Assembly: GCF_000017685.1 (NCBI RefSeq)
Contig: NC_010602.1
Span: 3,235,001 to 3,299,000, forward strand
Source: Leptospira biflexa serovar Patoc strain 'Patoc 1 (Paris)'
GTDB lineage: Bacteria > Spirochaetota > Leptospiria > Leptospirales > Leptospiraceae
DNA length: 64,000 nucleotides
Direction: 5' to 3'
Part shown: positions 36,933 to 46,399 of the stretch, piece by piece
Layout: each line of letters opens with the position of its first letter
Position numbering within the stretch: position 1 is the first letter of the stretch
Notes under the pieces: model-generated
The model's database searches: none
The model's input: the letters and a program-made list of their open reading frames with translations, nothing else
What the model was told of the DNA's origin: nothing
Made by a program: the position numbers and the translations under genes

Positions 36933-37343
36933 AAGATTCCATCATCAAACAAAAATTCGATACATTACGAACCTTTCCTACATTAAAACCTGAAATTTTA
37001 CAAATTGCAGAAAATTATGTAAACCATTCGGATGATTGGAAGTTACTCCGTGTCAATCCACTCAAATTTGCCACCGAACATAGTTTAAGCGAAAGTGATT
37101 CTGTCGATTTTTTTGTTCATGCTGCAAAAGTTGGACTGAACGAAGGATCTGCGTTAGCTGTGGTGAACGACGAACGTTTGGAATGCCACAGGTTCTGAAG
37201 AATTGGTCAAAGAGCATGGTTACTTTTATCGGAAACAAAAGGCAACTTTAAAGGGAGTGGGAACTCCTGTGCCAGTATTCCAGTTGAGCCGAAACCAACT
37301 CAAACAACCTTCCAAATGGAAATCATTGTTTTTAAAAAATTAG
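36929..37343 (+). pseudogene. Decayed DUF5939-type nucleotide cyclase gene
   Basis: The first 80 codons (36929 to about 37170) encode a DUF5939-like N-terminal domain: WKLLRVNPLKFATEHSLSESD and VDFFVHAAKVGLNE. In cyclases this domain precedes a catalytic domain. The frame stops at 37198. In a different frame the DNA then encodes SEELVKEHGYFYRKQKATLK and GVGTPVPVFQL, ending at TAG 37341-37343, which resembles the extreme C-terminus of class III adenylate/guanylate cyclases. The catalytic core between the two is missing. This reads as a large internal deletion plus frameshift. It is the last gene of the sixA-hpt operon. Confidence 0.65.
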
Positions 37344-37436
37344 AAGGGAAATGGAACCTCTCTTGAAATAGATACCTTCCCGCAACGAAGGAACATGTAG
37401 TTTCATTCCATCGCGGAAAGATTGGAATCCAATTTA

Positions 37437-38348
37437 TTATTTCACTGGTTCAGCAGACACTTCCACTTCCGGAAGAGAGGCTCTGAGATAACCCGATTGT
37501 AACACTGCTACCTGTCCTTGTTCGCTTGTGAGAAACGTAACAAAGGCATCAATTTTATCACCTTGGTCTGTTTTATAGATCATAAACAATTCACGAGCCA
37601 GTCTGTACTTACGGTCGTAAACATTTCTTACAGATGGTGCCACGTATGGATCTTTGGGATTTCTGGCATAATCGAGTGCTTTTATTTTGTCTTTATGATC
37701 CACAAGTGCAGATCCCATTCCCATATAACCAATGCTATTTGGATTATCTTGGATGAATTTTGCCATTTCTGCATTGTCTTTTACGATTTTGGCATTAGGG
37801 GAAAACACATTGGATTTGAACTTAGTATATTCATCGGGACCCAGATCTTTTCGTTTCAAAATATGATTTTGGAAATAGTCTTGCGTTCCTGATTTATCGT
37901 TACGGATCACAATGGCGATCGGAGCATCTGACCCTCCCACTTCTTTCCAGTTTTTAATTTTTCCAGAAAAGATATCGGACGTTTGGACCAAATTGAGTTT
38001 TGCCACAGGGTTTTTTGGATTCACAACCAGAGCCACACCATCGTAAGCCAAACGCACTTTTTCCAAGTTCCCAGTTTTGCGAAGGTCATCGAACTCGGCT
38101 TGGTTTAAGTCACGAGAAGAAACTGCCATATCAATTTCTCCTTTTCGGAGGCGGTCAATCCCTGCTTCCGAACCACCACCTTCTACTGTTACACGAACAT
38201 TTGAATTTGTTTTTTCATATTCCGTTCCCAAAAATAGCATCATGCTGTTCATGGTTTCTGACCCGGCAACCTTAAGGGTTTGTTTGTCCTTACATGCGAC
38301 AAAATTGATTGTAATTAAAATGTAAAAAAGCAGAGAAAGGTTTTTCAT
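37437..38348 (-). CDS. pstS: PstS-like phosphate-binding lipoprotein
   Basis: 303 residues. The signal peptide ends in a lipobox-like INFVAC. The mature protein matches substrate-binding PstS: LKVAGSETMNSMM, GGGSEAGIDRLRKGEIDMAVSSRDL (phosphate-contacting loops), and VIRNDKSGTQDYFQ. It would capture phosphate in the periplasm for an ABC importer; no pstCAB genes are adjacent. A Na/Pi cotransporter lies at 4-5.7 kb. The gene is divergent from the OmpA-like gene. Confidence 0.9.
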   Translation of the reverse strand: MKNLSLLFYILITINFVACKDKQTLKVAGSETMNSMMLFLGTEYEKTNSNVRVTVEGGGSEAGIDRLRKGEIDMAVSSRDLNQAEFDDLRKTGNLEKVRLAYDGVALVVNPKNPVAKLNLVQTSDIFSGKIKNWKEVGGSDAPIAIVIRNDKSGTQDYFQNHILKRKDLGPDEYTKFKSNVFSPNAKIVKDNAEMAKFIQDNPNSIGYMGMGSALVDHKDKIKALDYARNPKDPYVAPSVRNVYDRKYRLARELFMIYKTDQGDKIDAFVTFLTSEQGQVAVLQSGYLRASLPEVEVSAEPVK

Positions 38349-38466
38349 CGTTATTCAGGTAAAGCCCAAATTCCGTCCTCCGTCAATCGCAAAAAGGCGC
38401 GGTTTTTTCCAATTCCACCCTCAGTTTTTATGAAAAAACCCCGATCTTTGCAAAGTGAAGACCAAA

Positions 38467-39882
38467 ATGCGTTCCCTCTTGCTCTGTTTTGTCACAATCC
38501 TTCCTCTTTTGGAATTGTTTGCCAATCCTTCTGGAAAAACCCATTTCCAATGGAAATGGGCAACAAACCAGGTATTGGAACTGAACGAATACCATGATGT
38601 CCTTTTCCGAGTGGGAACCAAAACTGTCGAACGAGAAGACAAAAACCGAGTGGTGATGAAAACCAGACAATGTTCGCAAGACTCTTGTTTGGTGAACGCT
38701 TGGTTTGATACATATATGCGATATGGTAAAACATCGGGTCCATTTTGGAAGGACAAAGAATTTGTATCCGACTTCACATTGTTTCGCAATGGCCGTTATG
38801 AAGTGCCCAATGAATTCATTATGCCTAACCTACGTAGTTTTCCTTCTTTCCCTGATTCACCGCTATCGGTATCCGATGTTTGGAAACTACCAGCAGAGGA
38901 GTCCTTTGATTTTTCTTCCGAACGCATCCGAGTGAAAGTGACTCCTGAATATACCTTCCAAGGGATTTTTCCATGGAAAGAAGGGAACTACTCTGGCAAT
39001 TGCGAAAAAATCACATACACTTATCCCATTTTTTATTCCAAACCAGAATCTGAAAAAATGGCACCTAACGTGCCTTATAAGATTTTTGGGTTTGCTACCG
39101 GTACCGTATTTTTTAACGCCGAAAAAGGAGTTCCTGAATTTAAGGAAGTCAAACTTTCCTATACATTCATTTATCCCAATGGGACTGTCCAAGAAGCAAA
39201 CTTCCTCGTGAAGGGGGTATATTTCTTAAGAAACCAAGTGAATGCCAAAGACAAAGAGTCAATCCGTGAAGACATCTTAAATGATTTGATTGTAGGTTAT
39301 ACAAGGGATGGTCTCCCCAATGGGAAACGCATCCAAAAAAGGCAACGGCCTGGATTGGGAGATCCAAATCAAAACCTGGAAGGAAGATTGCCACCACAAT
39401 CGACAGAGATCCCAGAAATGACAGATGGTGTCACTCACCCAGATGTGAAAGAAAATCCAGATCCAAATTCACCAATCGATGACCCAAATCAAATTGCAGA
39501 ACAACTGCCAGTGAAAGTTCGCACCACAGAGGATGGAATCGTGTTTTCCTTAGATTCCATTTTATTTGATTTTAATGATAGCAAACTAAAGGTCGATGCG
39601 GAATCGGCTGTGGCAAAAATTGCAGAAATTTTAAAAAAATACCCTGACCGCGAAATCAGAGTTTCGGGACATACGGACAATATTGGAAAAAAAGAATACA
39701 ATCAAAAACTTTCAGAAGAGAGAGCAAAGTCCGTTTTGCATTCGTTAGTCGACAATCACAAAATGGATGAAAAACATATCTCCTTTCGTGGGTATGCGGA
39801 TGAATTTCCAGTCGCGCCCAATGATTCAGAAGAAAATCGGCACAAAAACAGAAGGGTAGAAATCACTCTCGTTCTAGATTAA
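38467..39882 (+). CDS. OmpA-family outer-membrane protein with unique N-terminal domain
   Basis: About 471 residues. A signal peptide (LLLCFVTILPLLELFANP) is followed by a 270-residue beta-rich domain of unknown family, a Pro-rich linker (about 290-345) and a C-terminal OmpA domain with SILFDFNDSKLKVDAES, IRVSGHTDNIGKKEYNQKLSEERA in outline, and NRRVEITLVLD, which binds peptidoglycan. The frame extends to a GTG at 38455, but ATG 38467 places the signal peptide better. It ends with a four-base overlap with the convergent acyltransferase-like gene. It probably links the outer membrane to the cell wall. Confidence 0.85.
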   Translation: MRSLLLCFVTILPLLELFANPSGKTHFQWKWATNQVLELNEYHDVLFRVGTKTVEREDKNRVVMKTRQCSQDSCLVNAWFDTYMRYGKTSGPFWKDKEFVSDFTLFRNGRYEVPNEFIMPNLRSFPSFPDSPLSVSDVWKLPAEESFDFSSERIRVKVTPEYTFQGIFPWKEGNYSGNCEKITYTYPIFYSKPESEKMAPNVPYKIFGFATGTVFFNAEKGVPEFKEVKLSYTFIYPNGTVQEANFLVKGVYFLRNQVNAKDKESIREDILNDLIVGYTRDGLPNGKRIQKRQRPGLGDPNQNLEGRLPPQSTEIPEMTDGVTHPDVKENPDPNSPIDDPNQIAEQLPVKVRTTEDGIVFSLDSILFDFNDSKLKVDAESAVAKIAEILKKYPDREIRVSGHTDNIGKKEYNQKLSEERAKSVLHSLVDNHKMDEKHISFRGYADEFPVAPNDSEENRHKNRRVEITLVLD

Positions 39883-41147
39883 CCAATTTGTAAATCGAGT
39901 CCCACCGAATAAGGAGGGACCAAAGGTTCACTTTCCTTTTTCCCACGCTCCAATAGTTTTTCCATTTCCTTTCGAATATCACCAAGTAACAAGTGATAAC
40001 TCTCTTTTTTGTTTGTTTTGTATTTTTGAAAATACGATGCGAGTGGAATGGAAGGCGTTGCATACACATAGGCTTTTTTTGCCCTCATTTCCGATTTTCC
40101 AAAAATATGCCGTTCAAAACTACAAATCCATTCCATCAGTCGCTCTGCTGAAGGCCATTGGATGAGACTTTTGGGTTGGGTGATGAGAAAGGCATATGCC
40201 GTTTCCACCAATTGTTTGGCCCTACGGATATTTTGGTCTGTTAGGTGTTTGGGGGTAGACTCTAAAGGAATTCCAGCTTCAATTCGGTCTAAAGTATGGA
40301 ATAAAATTCGGATCTTTTGGATGGCATTGTCCGAATCTTGGAATTTGAGATTGAGGATTTGGCCAGCTAAGTTGAGCGCCGTATGCCTTGCTCGTCCCAA
40401 CCGATAATCAAAATCTTTTCCATTGATGGCCGATTTTGGAATCCCGAGTTCAAACTCCGTTTCTTCCAACATCACTCGGCCCACAGTCAAAAAACGACGA
40501 AGGATGGTCCGACCACCTGGATACAATTTCAATTTACGTTCGATTCGCGTTAAAGAAGTTTCAATGTCCTTTAAAATGGAATCACGTGTTCCAGAGATTT
40601 TATATTTCACGAAGGTGGGTTGTAAAAAAAGTTCCGCATGTGGGTCCTTTTTTTTGGCTTCTTCCAAACCCCAGTATATGAGTTGTGCTGTGCTTGGTAA
40701 GAAGGATACCAAATTATCATTTTCTCCTGACATGATGCCTTCAGGATACATTACAAGTTTTCCATCACGTTCGGATAAGATTCGTTTGGTGGTACGAATC
40801 ATATTTCGATTGGAGCTTCCGTGCAAAACGGAAAATGCCCCCACTCGTTTGATGACTTCCCCGACAATCCCAAATCCCCAATTGAAAATACTGCGAGACG
40901 CCATATAATGAAAGCGAGTTCCAATCGTATTGGCAACTTGGTAGGCAACAATGGATTCCATTTCCGTGGGTTGGTTGAAAAGATACACAACTCGTTTGTC
41001 CTTTGTTTCCTTCAAACGTAGTTCATCTTCTTTTGCGATGACCACTCCATCTAAATTAAACAGAAGTTTTGTGAGGATGGGAAATCCTAGATCTAATCCT
41101 AAGGCAACAGGAAATTCAAAACGAGGCGCGATAAAGGTATCTTTCAT
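39879..41147 (-). CDS. PlsC-like acyltransferase with altered HX4D motif
   Basis: 422 residues. The region resembles 1-acylglycerol-phosphate acyltransferases: a motif-I-like stretch LFNQPTEMES, then SRSIFNWGFGIVGEVIKRVGAFSV, and motif III VMYPEGIMSGEND. In active enzymes motif I is NHxxxxD; here the catalytic His is Gln and the Asp is Glu (codons CAA and GAA). It may be a non-catalytic or altered member. The C-terminal 200 residues are helical, with no recognised family. No membrane helix is obvious. It ends four bases into the OmpA-like gene on the opposite strand. Confidence 0.75.
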   Translation of the reverse strand: MKDTFIAPRFEFPVALGLDLGFPILTKLLFNLDGVVIAKEDELRLKETKDKRVVYLFNQPTEMESIVAYQVANTIGTRFHYMASRSIFNWGFGIVGEVIKRVGAFSVLHGSSNRNMIRTTKRILSERDGKLVMYPEGIMSGENDNLVSFLPSTAQLIYWGLEEAKKKDPHAELFLQPTFVKYKISGTRDSILKDIETSLTRIERKLKLYPGGRTILRRFLTVGRVMLEETEFELGIPKSAINGKDFDYRLGRARHTALNLAGQILNLKFQDSDNAIQKIRILFHTLDRIEAGIPLESTPKHLTDQNIRRAKQLVETAYAFLITQPKSLIQWPSAERLMEWICSFERHIFGKSEMRAKKAYVYATPSIPLASYFQKYKTNKKESYHLLLGDIRKEMEKLLERGKKESEPLVPPYSVGLDLQIG

Positions 41148-41195
41148 AGAACTGTGTAATTAGACTAAGAAAAAACCCTTAATCAATACGAGCAA

Positions 41196-43622
41196 TTATT
41201 CGTGGATGTAACCCCAAGTTTCTAATATTTTTTTCACTTCTTTTCCCATCTCTTTTTGTACTTCCGTTTCACCAGACCCACTAAAGGCTCCATCATTGTA
41301 CACCCAAGGGAGTGGTGATTGGAATAAACCTTCTGGTTGCCTTTCTGAAACGATGAGGTCTTCGACATTCGATAGGGACCTTTGGTATTCCAATCCATAC
41401 CTTCCAAAACGAACAGGGATCGTTTTTCCATTCCGTGTGAATTGAAAATATGCACCCAATTCTGGATTCACAGTTTTTAAAATGATTTCATCAGGTTGGG
41501 TACGCTCGGAGGTATGGGATACCGTTGTTACTTTCGAATCCTTTCTTCCCATCATTCGTTTTGTTCCTTCGGAGTCTCGAGTTTCCTTGGATATGGAAAC
41601 CGTTTTTGCAGAACCTGAATTGATTTGGACTGTCTCAGGTGCTTCCCAATCATACAAGGAACCTTGGACATTCATGGATAAAAAATCTCGGCAGATGGCT
41701 TCCTCACAAGGTGGGATCCAAATGCGAATTCCATTCCGTTTTAAAAAATTTTCCCGCCGGAAGTCAGCTCTTGCGATATGTAATAATCCTTCCCCTTCTT
41801 TCACCAAACTTAAGTTAAATAATTCTTTTGGATCTTTTTTAAGATCATACAATTCTTCGGCCATGGTATGTGGATCGCCAGTTGAAGTTCGCCTAACTGT
41901 CGTAAATCCTGGATAACGACGAATGTATTTGTAGTGTTCTGTTCGCACTGACTCCGACATCCGCCCTTCTGTATAAATAAAGGTTTCTTTCGGGCATGGA
42001 TTGGATTGAAGAATGCAGGTTGCATAGTTTACACCATGGTAAGTTGCATTTTGGGGTTTTAAATCCAAAAATCCTAAGATGGTGGGTGCAAGGGACATTA
42101 AAGAAGACTGGCCCGGGATTCGGATTTGCGATTTTGAGTAATTATTTTGTACCGAATTTTTATCTTCGCTAAACAACGATTTGTTTTTATCGGGTTCTAT
42201 GGTATCTGCAATGGATTTGGGTAGTTTGATGAAATAAGGCACATTGATTTCTTCATCGTAATGGGTCTCCCCGTGACCAAACCGAGTTTGCATGATAAAA
42301 TGGTAACTATAATCATGTTCGGGACTAAAGAGTTCACCGTGGTCACCCGTCACAATGATCATCGTTTCCTCGTAGCTACCCAATTCTTTTAATTTTGTGA
42401 TGAGTCGACCAATCTCACGATCGGTATAATGCATCTCCCCTAAATAACGTTGCACGGGAGATTCATATCGAAAAAATTCCGAATCAGGTACAATCTTACG
42501 CACTGCCTTCATGTCTTCAGGGGGAGGAGAATAGGATGCATGTGGGGTGTTCAAATTAAAATGTAAAAAATAAGGAATGTCTTTTTTGTCTGTGACAAAC
42601 TGGATGGCTTGGTTTGTCAGAACTTCAGTATCCACAATGTCCATCCCCACCTGGAAGGAATTATGAAATCCCAAATCAAGACCCACTGTGGTATAATCTA
42701 AAAAGAAAACATTATTCATAATGGTCTGTGAAAAATAACCTGCTTCCCGAAAGGTTTTGGCTAAATTATCACGATTTTTACCGTAATACACTTTTCGTTG
42801 GTACGGTTTTGTAGAAAACCAAGAATTCCCCAAACCGAGGTTAGACGAATATTCAGAATGGAAAAATGACATCATGGAAGGTTTGGTCCAGTTTCCATTC
42901 GCAAAAGGGTTTTCAAAGAATACAGATTCCCTCGCCATCTGGTCCATCACAGGTGTGACAGAATGCCGATACCCATAGGCACCAAAAAAATCTTTCCTTG
43001 CGGAATCGATCACAATGAGAATCACTGATTTTGGTTTCTTGAAAGTGGAAAATGATTCCGACCATTCATCTGGATATAACAAAGGTTCGCCGACAAATAA
43101 AAAACTATCCCGACTCTCCCAAACCATTCGCAAATCACCGCCAAGAGTGAGGGATTCCTTTTTTTTCATCCATTGTTCTTTGGGGGAACCTGAGAGGTCC
43201 CATTCTTTGAGAAGTAGCGACCCGGAAAACAATTTCAATTTTCCCGAGACCGATGTTTGGAATTCTTTTTCGCCTAACAGACCCAATAGCGAAGAAAATT
43301 GGTAAGTGCCTTTGGAAAGTTGAAAATGGTATTCTTGTCCCGGCGGGAAAAAGACGGCATCCAGAGAATGGTTTAAAAATATATCTTTGTTTGTGTTGAA
43401 AGTGATTTGTGTGTTTTCCCATTTCCTAGAGAGGGGGAGACCACTTTGCCTTCCTGGATTTTTTTTCCAATGGTAGGGCAAGTAGTCCTTACCAATTTTG
43501 ATTTTGGATCTAGCATGTTTTAATTCTAAAACCAAATCCACTGGGGAACGAAATTCCGATTGGTTCAAACAGTGAATGAGACAAAAACAAAGGATGGGGG
43601 CGAAGGGAAGGATCTTTCGCAT
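41196..43622 (-). CDS. Sulfatase/alkaline-phosphatase-superfamily lipoprotein
   Basis: About 808 residues. The signal peptide ends at a lipobox (FCLIHC). The superfamily core is clear: VILIVIDSARKDFFGAYGYRHSVTP (metal-binding Asp), IVTGDHGELFSPEHDY (metal-binding Asp-His), HGETHYDEEINVPYFI and YIRRYPGFTTVRRTSTG. The formylglycine consensus (C/S)xPxR is missing; the corresponding stretch is GNWTKPSMMSFFHS, with Thr as the likely nucleophile, as in phosphoethanolamine or LTA-type transferases. The extra N-terminal 200 residues are unique. The start is ATG 43622; a longer frame lacks a signal peptide at its front. Confidence 0.8.
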   Translation of the reverse strand: MRKILPFAPILCFCLIHCLNQSEFRSPVDLVLELKHARSKIKIGKDYLPYHWKKNPGRQSGLPLSRKWENTQITFNTNKDIFLNHSLDAVFFPPGQEYHFQLSKGTYQFSSLLGLLGEKEFQTSVSGKLKLFSGSLLLKEWDLSGSPKEQWMKKKESLTLGGDLRMVWESRDSFLFVGEPLLYPDEWSESFSTFKKPKSVILIVIDSARKDFFGAYGYRHSVTPVMDQMARESVFFENPFANGNWTKPSMMSFFHSEYSSNLGLGNSWFSTKPYQRKVYYGKNRDNLAKTFREAGYFSQTIMNNVFFLDYTTVGLDLGFHNSFQVGMDIVDTEVLTNQAIQFVTDKKDIPYFLHFNLNTPHASYSPPPEDMKAVRKIVPDSEFFRYESPVQRYLGEMHYTDREIGRLITKLKELGSYEETMIIVTGDHGELFSPEHDYSYHFIMQTRFGHGETHYDEEINVPYFIKLPKSIADTIEPDKNKSLFSEDKNSVQNNYSKSQIRIPGQSSLMSLAPTILGFLDLKPQNATYHGVNYATCILQSNPCPKETFIYTEGRMSESVRTEHYKYIRRYPGFTTVRRTSTGDPHTMAEELYDLKKDPKELFNLSLVKEGEGLLHIARADFRRENFLKRNGIRIWIPPCEEAICRDFLSMNVQGSLYDWEAPETVQINSGSAKTVSISKETRDSEGTKRMMGRKDSKVTTVSHTSERTQPDEIILKTVNPELGAYFQFTRNGKTIPVRFGRYGLEYQRSLSNVEDLIVSERQPEGLFQSPLPWVYNDGAFSGSGETEVQKEMGKEVKKILETWGYIHE

Positions 43623-43705
43623 TTGGAACCAGTTTGCAAAACAGGTTTCCCAAGAATAGGAAAAGTTGTTTCTTTTTAGGTTTCCATCGTCCATCCTTGA
43701 CATCT

Positions 43706-44572
43706 ATGAGTAATTGGGAACAAGCCTACTCCCGCGTGGAGTCTACCTTTCAAAACAAAGATGGTGGTAAAATTTATTACCAGATTTACCGACCAAAGTC
43801 AGGAGTCAAACGAGTGCTCGTTGTCCACCACGGGATTGGGGAACACGGCGGTCGTTACAATTTTTTGTTGGAAGCTATGGCGGAACGTAACTATGCCATT
43901 TACCTCATCGACTGCCGAGGCCATGGTAAGTCCGATGGTCGCCGCGGGGTCATCACCCATTTTTCTGATTTTTTTGCCGACTTAAAACAACTCATCGACA
44001 TCGCCAAACAAAACGAAGGTGTTAGTAAGGTTACCTTACTTGGTCACTCCATGGGAGCTGCGATTACTTTCTTGTATACAGCTACCGACAACTACCAAAA
44101 TGATTTGGATGCTTATATCTGTAGCGCCCTACCCATCAAAGTGAAAACAGATCTTGTGATGGACATAAAAAAAGCAGCCGGTGGTTTTTTAGCAAAAGCC
44201 CTCCCCACTCTCACGATTCCAACAGGTCTCAACGTAAATCTCATCTCTCGTGACAAATCGGTGGTTGACGCCTATGTCAAAGACCCACTTGTGCACGGTA
44301 ATGTTTGTGCGTATCTGGGAGATTACCTTCTCAATTGTTACACACTCGCATTGGAATCTGCTGAAAAAATCAAAGTGCCAATTTATATGTTCCATGGAAA
44401 AGAAGACCAAATTGCTCTACCTGAAGGCACAAACGATGCATTTGAACGAGTTGCTTCCAAAGACAAAACCAAAAGACTTTTTGATGAATTATACCATGAA
44501 ACCATGAACGAACTTCCAAAAGACAGAGCAGTCGTCTTAAATGAGTTAGTTGCTTGGATCGACAAACACTAA
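43706..44572 (+). CDS. Alpha/beta hydrolase, monoglyceride lipase-like
   Basis: 288 residues. The family fold is clear: [36 protein letters not shown], nucleophile elbow LLGHSMGAA, acid in [13 protein letters not shown] and histidine in LYHETMNE. This pattern matches serine-aminopeptidase S33/monoacylglycerol lipase members, which cleave lysophospholipids or monoacylglycerols. No signal peptide is seen, so it is probably cytoplasmic. The start is ATG 43706 (the frame opens earlier at 43634). The HadA/HadB-like pair follows within 14 bases, suggesting a lipid-related operon. Confidence 0.88.
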   Translation: MSNWEQAYSRVESTFQNKDGGKIYYQIYRPKSGVKRVLVVHHGIGEHGGRYNFLLEAMAERNYAIYLIDCRGHGKSDGRRGVITHFSDFFADLKQLIDIAKQNEGVSKVTLLGHSMGAAITFLYTATDNYQNDLDAYICSALPIKVKTDLVMDIKKAAGGFLAKALPTLTIPTGLNVNLISRDKSVVDAYVKDPLVHGNVCAYLGDYLLNCYTLALESAEKIKVPIYMFHGKEDQIALPEGTNDAFERVASKDKTKRLFDELYHETMNELPKDRAVVLNELVAWIDKH

Positions 44573-44585
44573 GGAGAAAATGCCA

Positions 44586-45023
44586 ATGGCAATAACAAAA
44601 GATATAGTTGGAAAAAAACTAGATCGTTTTGATTTCACAGTGGAACGAGGAAAGATCAAAGAATTTTGCCTCGCCATCAACGAAAAAAACCCAATCTATT
44701 TTGACGTAGAAGAAGCAAAAAAAGCAGGATACTCAGATGTTCCGGCTCCCCCTACCTTCCCTACGGTCATCATGTTTTGGGGTTACCCAAAGATTTGGAA
44801 CGATATGGCAGAACTCGGTATCGACCTTTCCAAAATCCTTCACTTGAAAGAAGAATACACTTACCACAAAATCCTATACCCGGGCAAAGTGTACGCACAA
44901 TCTGAAATCTCCGACGTTAAAGTAGGAAGAGCAGAAATTGTAACTTTCAAAACCACCATCTATGATGAAAAAAATGATCCCATCCTTTCTGCAGAGATGG
45001 CGATTTTCATTCGTAAGGATTAA
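44586..45023 (+). CDS. MaoC-like dehydratase, HadA-type subunit
   Basis: About 145 residues of the MaoC N-terminal-type (FAS1-like) dehydratase family: a hot-dog fold with [40 protein letters not shown], and [18 protein letters not shown]. It lacks the catalytic Asp-His pair of active MaoC domains, as in mycobacterial HadA/HadC, and needs the downstream partner. AAGGAG lies at 44571-44576; ATG 44586 has the better spacing, with ATG 44580 possible. It probably works with the next gene in 3-hydroxyacyl-ACP/CoA dehydration. Confidence 0.85.
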   Translation: MAITKDIVGKKLDRFDFTVERGKIKEFCLAINEKNPIYFDVEEAKKAGYSDVPAPPTFPTVIMFWGYPKIWNDMAELGIDLSKILHLKEEYTYHKILYPGKVYAQSEISDVKVGRAEIVTFKTTIYDEKNDPILSAEMAIFIRKD

Positions 45024-45039
45024 TCCAAGGAGGCAAACA

Positions 45040-45459
45040 ATGGCAAAAATTCAATTTGATTCAGTAGAAGTTGGTCAAACTCTCCCTCCGCTAGACATTC
45101 CAGTCATCGAACATGCGAATTTAGTTCGTTATGCGGGAGCATCTGGAGATTTTAACCCGATTCACAATGATCCTGACTTTGCAAGAAAAGCAGGCCTTGA
45201 TGGAACCATCTCTCATGGTATGTATGTTATGGCACAAGTGGGAAGACTTTGCACTTCTTGGGCAGACCAAAAAGACATCGCCTACTTTGGTGTGACATTC
45301 AAAGCCATGACAAAACTTGGCGAAAAACTAACAGTTGTTGGAACCATCAAAAAGAAATTTGAAAAAGATGGTAAAAAAACTGTGACTGTACTCGTAGAAG
45401 CAAAAAACGAAGCTGGTGAAGTGAAAGCCGGTGGAGATTTAGTTGTGAACGCTGTGTAA
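45040..45459 (+). CDS. MaoC-like dehydratase, catalytic HadB-type subunit
   Basis: 139 residues. The hydratase-2 motif is intact: YAGASGDFNPIHNDPDFARKAG in outline, with catalytic Asp and His, then GTISHGMYVMAQVGR. The strong ribosome site AAGGAGG (45027-45033) precedes the ATG. With the upstream HadA-like protein it should form a heterodimer that dehydrates 3-hydroxyacyl thioesters in fatty-acid synthesis, as HadAB does in mycobacteria. A terminator follows after about 45 bases. Confidence 0.9.
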   Translation: MAKIQFDSVEVGQTLPPLDIPVIEHANLVRYAGASGDFNPIHNDPDFARKAGLDGTISHGMYVMAQVGRLCTSWADQKDIAYFGVTFKAMTKLGEKLTVVGTIKKKFEKDGKKTVTVLVEAKNEAGEVKAGGDLVVNAV

Positions 45460-45505
45460 AAATTTTGAATCTCAAATAAGATTCAGAAATTTTAATTTAC
45501 GTCTC

Positions 45506-45540
45506 AAAAGGCATCTGACGAAAGTTGGGTGCCTTTTTTA
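45506..45540 (+). terminator. Intrinsic terminator after the dehydratase pair
   Basis: AAAAGGCA (45506-45513) pairs with TGCCTTTT (45530-45537), followed by TTTTA. A smaller hairpin (TGAATCT/AGATTCA) lies just upstream, near 45464-45484. Confidence 0.8.
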
Positions 45541-45602
45541 TTGCCAAAGTTGGAACAAACATATAGAATTGGCACTTTCTACGTTGAGGTGAAAGGAATA
45601 TT

Positions 45603-46028
45603 ATGCAAACTTCGGACCAAATCAAATCTCAAATCCAATCTTTACTTACCAATCACCCTGAAATCAGTGTCGATGTTCTATTTTTATATGTACCCGAATT
45701 CAAAATCCTTCATCAATTTCTAGATGAGAATGAAACCATCAAAGGATATTGCATTGGGCTTTTGGAAGGAAAACAAAAAAAATACACCGCTGGAAAATGG
45801 TTACTGGTTCTCACAAAAAAACAAATCCATTTGCTTCGGAATCCTATGTTAGGAAACCCAACGCATATCCCAATTGACTTTGCAGAATTACAAAACACTT
45901 CGACAAAACTCGGTTGGTTTTTTGGACAAATCCATTTGGAAACAGAAACAGAAACGTTTCGATTGATCCAAATTGGAAAAAAAGATTTCCAATTCTTTTT
46001 GCCAAGTTTACAGTCTTATTTAAAATAA
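45603..46028 (+). CDS. Hypothetical protein, bacterial PH-like (YokE-type) domain
   Basis: 141 residues. The pattern resembles YokE-like bacterial PH domains: a short helical N-terminus, YCIGLLEGKQKKYTAGKWLLVLTKKQIHLLRNPM, then FAELQNTSTKLGWFFGQIHLETETE. Proteins of this fold bind lipids or peptides, but the role here is unknown. No signal peptide or membrane segment was seen. It is transcribed after a terminator, so probably alone. Confidence 0.65.
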   Translation: MQTSDQIKSQIQSLLTNHPEISVDVLFLYVPEFKILHQFLDENETIKGYCIGLLEGKQKKYTAGKWLLVLTKKQIHLLRNPMLGNPTHIPIDFAELQNTSTKLGWFFGQIHLETETETFRLIQIGKKDFQFFLPSLQSYLK

Positions 46029-46399
46029 GCAAAAGATTCGCATAACACGTAAAATCCGATTCGGTTGGTCTTTATTTATAGCGCCTCGGAATGGTTAGAA
46101 TTTAAGTATCCTCTCCTTCAACGACCGCGCTTTTCCGCTCCAATCTTTCGCTTCGCAAAAGGATTTACGCTGCAATCGCTGGCGCGGGGTTTTCCAACTT
46201 CAACAAAACTCGTGTGATGCGAAAAAATTTCCACTCCGATCGATACTTCCATACACTTAAGTAAATGACGCAGGAAATTTACTTAAAAACGATGTGACAT
46301 AATTCGGCAGATCTTGACCCAATCCATTCCTTTTTTTTAAATTTATGCAATAATTCCTGTTTGTTGGTCAATTGTTATATGACCAAAGGATGGTAATCA
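46029..46399. other. 371-base gene-free region with interspersed repeat
   Basis: No gene is supported on either strand. The region contains copy 2 of the dispersed hairpin repeat (46120-46185). The rest is AT-rich flank and leads into the start of the lipoprotein gene at 46400. No riboswitch was recognised. Confidence 0.5.
46120..46185 (+). repeat. Interspersed 66-bp hairpin repeat, copy 2
   Basis: ACGACCGCGC opens the element and ATCGCTGGCGC closes it, both shared exactly with copy 1 (inverted at 28237-28302). The centre is AATC-TTT-c-GC ttc GC-a-AAA-GGATT, with the inner base pairs altered from copy 1 but still paired. It stands alone in the intergenic region before the lipoprotein gene. 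Confidence 0.75.
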
